DNA of 53,645 nucleotides from Paraburkholderia ribeironis (GTDB taxonomy: Bacteria > Pseudomonadota > Gammaproteobacteria > Burkholderiales > Burkholderiaceae), in the NCBI RefSeq assembly GCF_900019265.1, contig NZ_CYGX02000046.1, positions 12,423 to 66,067 of the forward strand. Reading direction: 5' to 3'. The first letter of the stretch is position 1, and each line of letters starts with the position of its first letter. A program made the position numbers and the translations under genes. The notes beneath the pieces were generated by a model. The model was not told the DNA's origin. It worked only from the letters and a program-made list of their open reading frames with translations, and made no database searches. This document shows positions 34,318 through 41,508 of this stretch, piece by piece.

Positions 34318-34343
34318 GGAGTAAGTGCTAAAGCACTAACTCC
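34318..34343. promoter_or_regulatory. 26-base hairpin just before the amidohydrolase gene
   Basis: The arms GGAGT-A-AGTGCT (34318-34329) and AGCACT-A-ACTCC (34332-34343) pair fully except for one A-A mismatch, with a two-base centre. It lies 21 bases before ATG 34365. It could be an operator dyad or an RNA leader hairpin; there is no T run, so it is not a simple terminator. Confidence 0.6.
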
Positions 34344-34364
34344 CATCGACAAATGGAGCGATTC

Positions 34365-35678
34365 ATGGAGATGATCATCCGCCGCGCGATGCTGCCGCCG
34401 AGCGCCTCGCCTCAGCCCAGGCAGCACAGGCAACCGGTCGACATCGGCATCGATGCGGGCCGCATCGTCGCCGTCGAGCCGAATCTGGCCGCGAGCGCGG
34501 GCGAGGAAATCGATGCGGCGGGCTCGCTCGTCACCCCACCGTTCGTCGATCCGCATTTCCACATGGACGCGACGCTGTCGTATGGTTTGCCGCGCGTGAA
34601 TGCGTCGGGCACGCTGCTCGAAGGCATTGCGCTGTGGGGCGAGCTGAAGCCGGAACTGACGCAGGCGGCGTTGGTCGAGCGCGCGTTGCAGTATTGCGAC
34701 TGGGCCGTCGCGCGTGGCTTGCTGGCGATCCGTAGCCACGTGGACGTGTGCGATCCGCGCCTGCTCGCGGTCGAAGCGCTGATCGAAGTGAAACGCCGGG
34801 TCGCGCCATATCTCGATCTGCAACTGGTGGCGTTTCCGCAAGACGGCGTGCTGCGCAGCGCCGGCGCGTTCGAGAACCTCAAGCGGGCGATCGCGATGGG
34901 TGTCGATGTGGTCGGCGGCATTCCGCATTTCGAACGCACGATGGCCGATGGCGCGCAGTCGGTGCGCATGCTGTGCGAGTACGCGGCGCAGCAGGGCTTG
35001 CGCGTCGATATGCATTGCGACGAATCGGACGATCCGCTGTCGCGTCACATCGAAACGCTCGCGGCTGAAACGCATCGGCTCGGCTTGCAGGGGCGCGTCG
35101 CCGGCTCGCATCTGACCTCGATGCATTCGATGGATAACTACTACGTCAGCAAGCTCTTGCCGCTGATGCGCGAGGCGGGCGTCGCGGCGATCGCGAACCC
35201 GCTGATCAACATCACGCTGCAGGGCCGCAGCGATACGTATCCGAAGCGACGCGGCATGACGCGCGTGCCGGAGATGATGGCGGCCGGCATCAACGTCGCG
35301 TTCGGCCACGACTGCGTGATGGACCCGTGGTACAGCCTGGGTTCTGGCGACATGCTCGAAGTCGCGCACATGGGTCTGCACGTCGCGCAGATGACGGGCG
35401 TCGACGGGATGCACGCGTGTTTCGACGCGGTCACGGTGAATGCCGCGCGTATCCTCGGTCTGGAAGGCTATGGTGTCGCGCCTGGATGCGCGGCCAATCT
35501 CGTGCTGCTCGACGCACGCGATCCGGTCGAAGCGATCCGCTTGCGTGCCGCCAGGCTCGCGGTGGTGAGCCGCGGCAAGGTGGTGAGCCGTGCGCCGGCG
35601 GCACGCGCGGCGCTATCGCTCGACGGTCGTCCGGCGCAGGTGGACTTCAAGCTGCATCGCGCCTCGCGGTCTGGCTAG
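34365..35678 (+). CDS. cytosine deaminase-type amidohydrolase
   Basis: This 437-aa metal-dependent hydrolase has the CodA layout: His64-X-His66 in DPHFHMDATL, HVDVCDP, HCDESDDPLSRH (metal His and catalytic Glu), AGSHLTSMHSMDNYY, and the metal Asp in FGHDCVMDPWYSLGSGDM. These match the residues of E. coli cytosine deaminase, which turns cytosine into uracil; other amidohydrolases of this type act on related ring amides, so the substrate is probable only. ATG 34365 is preferred because GGAG lies six bases before it; ATG 34353 lacks a ribosome site. A striking hairpin precedes it. No cytosine permease gene is adjacent. Confidence 0.85.
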   Translation: MEMIIRRAMLPPSASPQPRQHRQPVDIGIDAGRIVAVEPNLAASAGEEIDAAGSLVTPPFVDPHFHMDATLSYGLPRVNASGTLLEGIALWGELKPELTQAALVERALQYCDWAVARGLLAIRSHVDVCDPRLLAVEALIEVKRRVAPYLDLQLVAFPQDGVLRSAGAFENLKRAIAMGVDVVGGIPHFERTMADGAQSVRMLCEYAAQQGLRVDMHCDESDDPLSRHIETLAAETHRLGLQGRVAGSHLTSMHSMDNYYVSKLLPLMREAGVAAIANPLINITLQGRSDTYPKRRGMTRVPEMMAAGINVAFGHDCVMDPWYSLGSGDMLEVAHMGLHVAQMTGVDGMHACFDAVTVNAARILGLEGYGVAPGCAANLVLLDARDPVEAIRLRAARLAVVSRGKVVSRAPAARAALSLDGRPAQVDFKLHRASRSG

Positions 35679-35684
35679 CCGCGG

Positions 35685-35756
35685 CGGCGTAGTGGCGTGT
35701 TGGCGTAATGGTGTGTTGGCGTGTTGGCGTGTTGGCGTAATGGCGTAACGGCGCGT
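35685..35756. repeat. octanucleotide tandem repeat after the amidohydrolase gene
   Basis: There are about eight to nine copies of an 8-base unit TGGCGTRW (versions TGGCGTGT and TGGCGTAA), directly after the stop codon and before a bidirectional terminator. Confidence 0.9.
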
Positions 35757-35761
35757 GCATG

Positions 35762-35801
35762 AAAAAGCCGGCGCCTGCTCGCGCAGGTCGCCGGCTTTTT
35801 A
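35762..35801. terminator. bidirectional terminator between amidohydrolase and prlC
   Basis: The arms AAAAAGCCGGCG (35762-35773) and CGCCGGCTTTTT (35789-35800) flank an inner CCTG/CAGG pair. A and T runs on both sides let it work for both convergent genes. Confidence 0.92.
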
Positions 35802-35853
35802 TCGGCGCAATGCTACCGGCGCGATCCCACGCGCCGACGAAGGCTTCAATTGC

Positions 35854-37962
35854 TCAATGCGCGGCGCCCGGCGTCATGCCGTTATGGCGCAACAACGCAT
35901 CGATAGTCGGCTCGCGGCCACGGAACGCCTTGAACGATTCCATCGCCGGACGGCTGCCACCGACCTCCAGAATCTCCTTGCGGTAACGCATGCCGGTCGC
36001 CTGATCGAGCACGCTGCCGCTCGCGGCTTGCGCCGCTTCTTCGAACGCGGCGTACGCATCGGCGGACAGCACCTCGGCCCATTTGTAGCTGTAGTAACCC
36101 GCGGCATAGCCGCCCGCGAAAATATGGCTGAAGGTGTTCGGCCAACGCGAGAACGCAGCCTGCGGCACCACATGGAAGCGCTCGTTGATTTCGCGCGCTA
36201 GTTCGTTGGCGTTGTTGGTGCCGCTCGCATCGAAGCCGGTATGCAGCTGCATGTCGAACATCGAGAATACGATCTGCCGCAGCGTTCCGAGACCGCTCTG
36301 GAAATTCTTCGCAGCGAGCATCTTGTCGAACAGATCGCGCGGCAACGGTTGCGCGGTTTCGACGTGTGACGTCATGTCGCTCAGCACGTCCCACTCCCAG
36401 CAGAAGTTCTCCATGAATTGCGACGGCAGCTCGACCGCGTCCCACTCGACGCCGTTGATACCCGACACGCCGAGTTCATCGACGCGCGTGAGCATGTGAT
36501 GCAGACCGTGGCCGAACTCGTGGAACAGCGTGATGACTTCGTCGTGCGTGAAGCAGGCGGGCTTGCCGCCGACCGGCGCCGAGAAGTTGCAGGTCAGATA
36601 CGCGACCGGCGTCTGCACGCTGCCGTGCGCGAGCTTGTGGCGGCCGCGCGCATCGTCCATCCACGCGCCGCCGCGTTTGCCTTGGCGCGCGTACAGGTCG
36701 AGGTAGAACTGGGCGACCAGACCGCCGTCCTGATTCTCGACGCGAAAGAAGCGCACGTCCGGATGCCATACGGCCGCTTCGTCGCGACGGATGCGCACGC
36801 CGAACAGCGTTTCGGTGACCTTGAAAAGACCCTTGAACACGGCGTCTTCAGGGAAGTACTGTTTGACCTCGTTCTCGGAGAACGAATAGCGCTTCTGACG
36901 CAGACGTTCGGCGGCGAACGTCATGTCCCACAGTTGCAGGTCGCTCATGCCGAGTTCGTTCGTGGCGAATTCGCGCAGCTCTTTCCAGTCCTGCTCGGCA
37001 TGCGGACGGGCGCGCGTGGCGAGGTCTTCGAGGAAGGTCATCACCTGAGCGGGCGACTCGGCCATCTTCGGCGTGAGCGAGACTTCGGCGAAATTGTTGA
37101 AGCCGAGCATGCGCGCTTCTTCGGCGCGCAGCTTCAACTGCTCGGCGAGCACCGACGTGTTGTCCCACTCGGCACGGCCGTCGCCGTATTGCGGGCCAAG
37201 CTCGGATGCGCGCGTCACATACGCGCGATACATCGCTTCGCGCATCGGACGATTTTCCGAGTACTGCATCACCGGAAAATACGACGGGAAGTGGAGCGTG
37301 AATTTGTAGCCAGTCTTGCCTTCGCGCTCGGCCGCTTCCTTCGCGGCTTCAATCACGTCTTCGGGCAGGCCGGCCAGTAGCGCTTCGTCGCCAGCCTCGA
37401 CGACGTACGCGTACGCGTTGGTTGCGTCGAGCACATGATCCGAGAATGCTTTCGACAGCGACGCCTGGCGCTCCTGCAATTCGGCGAAGTGCGGCTTTTG
37501 CTCTTCGGGCAATTCGGCGCCGGACAGCCGGAAATCGCGCAGTGCATTGCCGAGAATCTTCTGGCGCTCGCCAGTCAGCGACGCGAAATCGCTGCTCGCA
37601 TGCAGCGCCTTGTACTTCTCGTACAGCGCGAGATTCTGTCCGACGCTCGACCAGAATTCGGTGACGCGCGGCAGATTCTCGCCATGCACGGCGCGCAGCT
37701 CGGGCGTATCGGCGACGGCGTTCAGATGGCCGACCACGCTCCACGCACGCGACAGCGGTTCGGTGGCGCGCTCGACCGGCTCGACCACGTCGGCCCACGA
37801 CGCGGGCGTGATCGGCAGCGCGGCGCGCTCGACGGCGGCGGCTGCATCGGCAAGCAGTACATCGAGAGCGGGCGTGACGTGTTCGGGGCGGATCTCGCCA
37901 AAGCGCGGCAGGTCGGAGAAATCGAGGAGCGGATTGTCGTGATTCGAGGCAGTGGTGGACAT
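35854..37962 (-). CDS. prlC: oligopeptidase A (PrlC), M3 metallopeptidase
   Basis: This 702-aa cytoplasmic zinc peptidase has the usual length of the M3A family. The zinc motif LFHEFGHGLHHML carries HEFGH, with the downstream Glu in GVEWDAVELPSQFMENF. The N-terminal helical half (DLPRFGEIRPEHVTPAL, WSVVGHLNAVADTPEL) also fits oligopeptidase A, which degrades signal peptides and short peptides. AGGA lies eight bases before ATG 37962. It is convergent with the amidohydrolase across a terminator. Confidence 0.96.
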   Translation of the reverse strand: MSTTASNHDNPLLDFSDLPRFGEIRPEHVTPALDVLLADAAAAVERAALPITPASWADVVEPVERATEPLSRAWSVVGHLNAVADTPELRAVHGENLPRVTEFWSSVGQNLALYEKYKALHASSDFASLTGERQKILGNALRDFRLSGAELPEEQKPHFAELQERQASLSKAFSDHVLDATNAYAYVVEAGDEALLAGLPEDVIEAAKEAAEREGKTGYKFTLHFPSYFPVMQYSENRPMREAMYRAYVTRASELGPQYGDGRAEWDNTSVLAEQLKLRAEEARMLGFNNFAEVSLTPKMAESPAQVMTFLEDLATRARPHAEQDWKELREFATNELGMSDLQLWDMTFAAERLRQKRYSFSENEVKQYFPEDAVFKGLFKVTETLFGVRIRRDEAAVWHPDVRFFRVENQDGGLVAQFYLDLYARQGKRGGAWMDDARGRHKLAHGSVQTPVAYLTCNFSAPVGGKPACFTHDEVITLFHEFGHGLHHMLTRVDELGVSGINGVEWDAVELPSQFMENFCWEWDVLSDMTSHVETAQPLPRDLFDKMLAAKNFQSGLGTLRQIVFSMFDMQLHTGFDASGTNNANELAREINERFHVVPQAAFSRWPNTFSHIFAGGYAAGYYSYKWAEVLSADAYAAFEEAAQAASGSVLDQATGMRYRKEILEVGGSRPAMESFKAFRGREPTIDALLRHNGMTPGAAH

Positions 37963-38288
37963 AAGGCTTCCTGTCTGACGCGGGTGAACGGGTAGTCGGT
38001 GCAGCGACGGGCGCGAGGTCGCTCCGTGGCACCGGATACGGACATTATTGGGGCGCGGTGCGCGGATTCCAATCGGTTGGCAGACAAATTATCAGATGTC
38101 GCGGCCGCATGTGCGGAATCGGGCGTGCCGGTGACCCGGCCGCATGACGCATAAGGGTATGAGGGCCGCGGCGTCTTTGTGCGAAAGCGAACGGTGCGAA
38201 TTGTTGCCTTGCCGCAATCTGCCGTGTCGCTGTCGATCGTGTTGGTAGTGTCGATATCGGTCGGCGGCGTTCTCTGTCAGAGGTATTG
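37963..38288. other. divergent intergenic region, prlC / acyltransferase
   Basis: This 326-base gap contains the promoters of both genes. No confident -10/-35 pair, operator or RNA gene was recognised. AGAGG at 38280-38284 serves as ribosome site for the plus-strand gene. Confidence 0.4.
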
Positions 38289-39404
38289 ATGAACCCGCTT
38301 TCGCACGCTCTATCGCGCAACCGCAACAATTTCGACCTCGTGCGGCTGCTGGCTGCCTTTGCTGTTGTGTATGGCCACTCCTGGCTGCTGCAGGCGCCGG
38401 ACGGCACCACGGACTGGGTGCGGAACGCGCTCGGCTTCGACGGGTTCGGTCCGCTCGGCGTCTACGCGTTCTTCCTGCTGAGCGGCATGCTGGTGACCGC
38501 CAGCTACGATCGGCAACGCTCGGGGCCACGCTTCGTTGCGTTGCGGATCGCGCGGCTGTGGCCAGCCGTGGCGGTGGGATCGGTGGTGATGGTGTTCATC
38601 GTCGGGCCGCTCTTCACGACGCTGCCGCTGCATGAGTATTTCGCCGCCGGCATGACGTGGGCCAACCTCGACAACTTCTCTACGATCGTGCTGAAAAGCC
38701 GCTGGACGCTGCCGGGCGTGTTCGAGCACAACCGTTTTCCAGTCGACATCTGCTGGCCGCTGTGGACGCTGCCGGTCGCAGTGCGCTGCTATCTGATCGT
38801 GCTCGTGACCGGCACGCTGGGTCTGTTGTCGAGCCGGCGCGGCGTGATGCTGGCGGCGGCGCTCGGTTGCATCGCGGTCGCACTGCGCTGGCATCTGCCG
38901 CATCTGCAGATCGGCGTGCGCGATTTCAGCGAGCCTCCCGGCGGCTATTCGTTCTGGCCGGAGCCGTTCTTCATGCTGGGGATGCTGCTGTATGGCTGGC
39001 GTGAACGGATCGACATCAACGGCCTCACGGCGCTGGCCTTCGCGATGGTGTTTCTGGTTTTCCGCGATATGGCCGCAGCGCGGCCGCTGTTCTATCTGGC
39101 CTTCGTGTACGGCGTGCTGTGGGTGGGGACGACGCCGCTGTTGCGACGCTTCGTGCCGCACCACGATTACTCGTACGGCATCTATCTGTACGGCTTCATG
39201 GTGCAGCAGTGCATCGCGAGTCTTGCGCCGCAGTTGAGCCACGTGATGTCGCTGCTGATCGCCGCACCGTTGATTCTGGTGTGCGCAGCGTTGTCGTGGC
39301 ACTTCGTCGAGCGGCCCGTGCTGACGTGGTGCCGCTCGCGCCTCGCGCCGCAGCGGCGGCCGCTGGCGACGGGCATCGCGGCGGGGGATCAGGCAGTGCG
39401 TTGA
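38289..39404 (+). CDS. OafA/YrhL-type membrane acyltransferase
   Basis: This 371-aa inner-membrane protein has about ten hydrophobic segments and the Acyl_transf_3 layout. The first segment has RNNFDLVRLLAAFAVVYGHS with the catalytic His, followed by FGPLGVYAFFLLSGMLV and RIARLWPAVAVGS. Such enzymes add acetyl or other acyl groups to surface sugars, O-antigen or exopolysaccharide. No polysaccharide genes lie next to it, so the acceptor is unknown. It ends five bases before the convergent folD stop. Confidence 0.9.
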   Translation: MNPLSHALSRNRNNFDLVRLLAAFAVVYGHSWLLQAPDGTTDWVRNALGFDGFGPLGVYAFFLLSGMLVTASYDRQRSGPRFVALRIARLWPAVAVGSVVMVFIVGPLFTTLPLHEYFAAGMTWANLDNFSTIVLKSRWTLPGVFEHNRFPVDICWPLWTLPVAVRCYLIVLVTGTLGLLSSRRGVMLAAALGCIAVALRWHLPHLQIGVRDFSEPPGGYSFWPEPFFMLGMLLYGWRERIDINGLTALAFAMVFLVFRDMAAARPLFYLAFVYGVLWVGTTPLLRRFVPHHDYSYGIYLYGFMVQQCIASLAPQLSHVMSLLIAAPLILVCAALSWHFVERPVLTWCRSRLAPQRRPLATGIAAGDQAVR

Positions 39405-39409
39405 GACAA

Positions 39410-40270
39410 TTACGCGTTCGCGTTTGCTGCGCGCTCGGCGGCTTCGATCGTATTGACGAGCAGCATCGTGATGGTCATCGGGCCGACGCCACCCGGTACC
39501 GGCGTGATGTAGCCGGCCACTTCCTTGACGCCCGCGAAATCGACGTCGCCGCAGAGCTTGCCGGCTTCGTCGCGATTCATGCCGACGTCGATCACTGCCG
39601 CACCCGATTTGACCATGTCGGCCGTCAGGATGTTGCGCATGCCGGTGGCGGCGACCACCACGTCGGCGTTGCGCGTATGCGCGGCGAGATCGCGCGTCTT
39701 GCTATGGCAGATCGTCACGGTGGCGCCCGCTTCGAGCAGCAGCAGTGCCATCGGCTTGCCGACGATGTTCGAGCGGCCGATCACCACCGCGTTCGCGCCC
39801 TTCAACGCAATCTCGTACGCGGCGAACATTTTCATCACGCCGTACGGCGTGCAGGGGCGAAACAGCGGCTGGCCGGTCATCAGCGCGCCGGCATTGGCGA
39901 CGTGAAAGCCGTCGACGTCCTTTTCCGGCGCGATCGCCTCGATCACCTTGTGGCTGTCGATATGCGGCGGCAGCGGCAGTTGCACCAGAATGCCGTGGAT
40001 GCGCGGATCGCGGTTCAGTTCGTCGATGCGCGCAAGCAGGTCGGCTTCTGGCAAATCGGCCGGATAGCGGTCGAATGACGAGCCGAGACCGTTGTCGTGA
40101 CACGCCTTGACCTTGTTGCGCACATACACTTCGCTGGCCGGATTGTCGCCGACCAGCACCACCGCGAGGCCCGGCTGATGGCCGCGGGCGGTCAGGGCGG
40201 CGGCGCGTGCGGCGACGTCGGCGCGCAGGGTCTTGGAGAGGGCTAGGCCGTCGATCAGTTTGGCAGTCAT
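39410..40270 (-). CDS. folD: bifunctional methylenetetrahydrofolate dehydrogenase/cyclohydrolase FolD
   Basis: This 286-aa enzyme interconverts 5,10-methylene- and 10-formyl-tetrahydrofolate with NADP. The catalytic Lys is in EVYVRNKVKAC. Other family blocks are HGILVQLPLPPH, PEKDVDGFH, VVIGRSNIVGKPMALLLL (NADP site), TICHSKTRDL and PVPGGVGPMTITMLL. Length and start match the family exactly. Only five bases separate its stop from that of the convergent acyltransferase, with no terminator between them. Confidence 0.97.
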   Translation of the reverse strand: MTAKLIDGLALSKTLRADVAARAAALTARGHQPGLAVVLVGDNPASEVYVRNKVKACHDNGLGSSFDRYPADLPEADLLARIDELNRDPRIHGILVQLPLPPHIDSHKVIEAIAPEKDVDGFHVANAGALMTGQPLFRPCTPYGVMKMFAAYEIALKGANAVVIGRSNIVGKPMALLLLEAGATVTICHSKTRDLAAHTRNADVVVAATGMRNILTADMVKSGAAVIDVGMNRDEAGKLCGDVDFAGVKEVAGYITPVPGGVGPMTITMLLVNTIEAAERAANANA

Positions 40271-40717
40271 GGTCGGGTCGAGAAAGGCAGTTTGGAAAGC
40301 GGGGCAGGAGACGGATGCTCGGGCGCTCGGGCGCTTTGCCGCACCCTGCGCATTGGCGCTTTTCGACGGGAACGCGTCGGCCCATGAAAAGCATGGCGTG
40401 CCGATCGGAGCCAGGCACCGCTGCAAAGTGCGACATTATACCGGCGCCGGAGGGGCGTCACATCGTTCGCGCATCAGCGATCCGCGTTAAGGAGTCCCGC
40501 ATAAATTGGGGGTGTCGTTGCGCTTGCCAATCTGGTCGGAAAAGTGAGCTGGTTGAAATGCAGCGAGCGATGGCTATGTCGCGTGTGTCGATCGATGTGC
40601 GCCGACGTGTTGTGGCCCGAGCGGATCGTCTTCATTGCAGTGAAGGAGCAGCGGGGAGAAGCAGGAGCAGGGGAGAAGCGGCGGGCAAACAGAAGCGGCG
40701 GATGAAACGCCGCACGT

Positions 40718-40780
40718 GAACAGCAGGAACAGCAGGAACAGCAGGAACAGCAGGAACAGCAGGAACAGCAGGAACAGCAG
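40718..40780. repeat. nonanucleotide tandem repeat, seven copies
   Basis: There are seven perfect copies of GAACAGCAG, followed by a partial GAGCACAG. The array lies 84 bases beyond the end of the fixJ-type gene. Confidence 0.95.
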
Positions 40781-40793
40781 GAGCACAGATGCG

Positions 40794-40818
40794 GGCCGGA
40801 CTCTTCTGCAGTCCGGCC
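40794..40818 (-). terminator. hairpin after the fixJ-type gene
   Basis: GGCCGGACT (40794-40802) pairs with AGTCCGGCC (40810-40818). It lies 46 bases after the fixJ-type stop codon. No T run follows on the minus strand, so it is a weak terminator or an RNA end stabiliser. Confidence 0.55.
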
Positions 40819-40863
40819 GTCGAACCCTCGATAACCTCTAGCGGGGAATGCCGCCGGTCGTTT

Positions 40864-41508
40864 TTATTGCGCCGCTTGCGGCTTGTTCGACAACGCCAGT
40901 CGCAGCAGATCGGCAACCGTGTTGACGTTGAGCTTTTCCATGATGTTCGCGCGGTGCGCTTCGACCGTCTTGATGCTGATGCCGAGGTCGTCAGCGATCT
41001 GCTTGTTCAGGCGGCCGGCGATGATGCGTTCGAGCACCTGATGCTCACGCGCGGTCAGCTTGCCCAGACGCTCGGCGGCGGCGCGCTGCTGCTGCACGCT
41101 GGTGCTCTCGCTGCGCGCTTTGTCGAGCATGCGCTCGACCAGTTTGCGCAGCTCGGCTTCGTCGAACGGCTTTTCGATGAAGTCCATCGCGCCTTTTTTC
41201 ATCGTCGACACTGCCATCGGCACGTCGCCGTGACCGGTCACGAAGATGATCGGCAGCGACGCGTTGTCGGCGATCAGGCGTTCCTGCAACTCGAGTCCGC
41301 TCATGCCGGACATCCGCACATCGAGGATCAGGCAGGCGATCTGGCCCGGATGCTGATGTGGCTGCCATGCGTCGATGAACTGCTCGGCGCTGGAGAAGCA
41401 TTGCACGCGGTAGCCGTTCGCCTCAAGCAGCCAGCGCAGCGAATCTCGCACGGCCTCGTCGTCGTCGACGACAAAGACGGTTTCCTGTGTGGTGACTGGG
41501 CTGTTCAT
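40864..41508 (-). CDS. FixJ-type response regulator
   Basis: This 214-aa two-component regulator has a receiver domain with the phosphoacceptor Asp63 in LILDVRMSG, the switch Thr in VTGHGDVPM and Lys in IEKPFDEAEL. The C-terminal LuxR/NarL-type helix-turn-helix is LTAREHQVLERIIAGRLNKQ and KTVEAHRANIMEKL. The FixJ subclass is clear. Its ATG overlaps the stop of the upstream kinase (ATGA), so the two are translationally coupled. The kinase has no heme-binding signature that can be seen, so oxygen control as in rhizobial FixLJ is not assured. Target genes are unknown; the pyruvate dehydrogenase operon starts just beyond the kinase. Confidence 0.93.
   Translation of the reverse strand: MNSPVTTQETVFVVDDDEAVRDSLRWLLEANGYRVQCFSSAEQFIDAWQPHQHPGQIACLILDVRMSGMSGLELQERLIADNASLPIIFVTGHGDVPMAVSTMKKGAMDFIEKPFDEAELRKLVERMLDKARSESTSVQQQRAAAERLGKLTAREHQVLERIIAGRLNKQIADDLGISIKTVEAHRANIMEKLNVNTVADLLRLALSNKPQAAQ

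Larger units (their letters stand above)
40271..40863. other. intergenic region folD / fixJ-type gene
   Basis: This 593-base gap lies between two minus-strand genes. It holds the folD promoter region near 40271-40450, a nonamer array at 40718-40780 and a hairpin at 40794-40818. No further gene is supported; minus-strand ORFs over the repeat give only Leu/Phe or Pro/Ala/Val repeats. Confidence 0.5.

Noticed and set aside
34107..35414. N-terminal extension of the racemase to 668 codons
   Set aside because: It covers the opposite amidohydrolase gene antisense; the racemase family starts exactly at ATG 34106.
40574..40786. Leu/Phe-repeat small protein on the minus strand
   Set aside because: It is only the translation of the nonamer tandem repeat; no ribosome site and no family.
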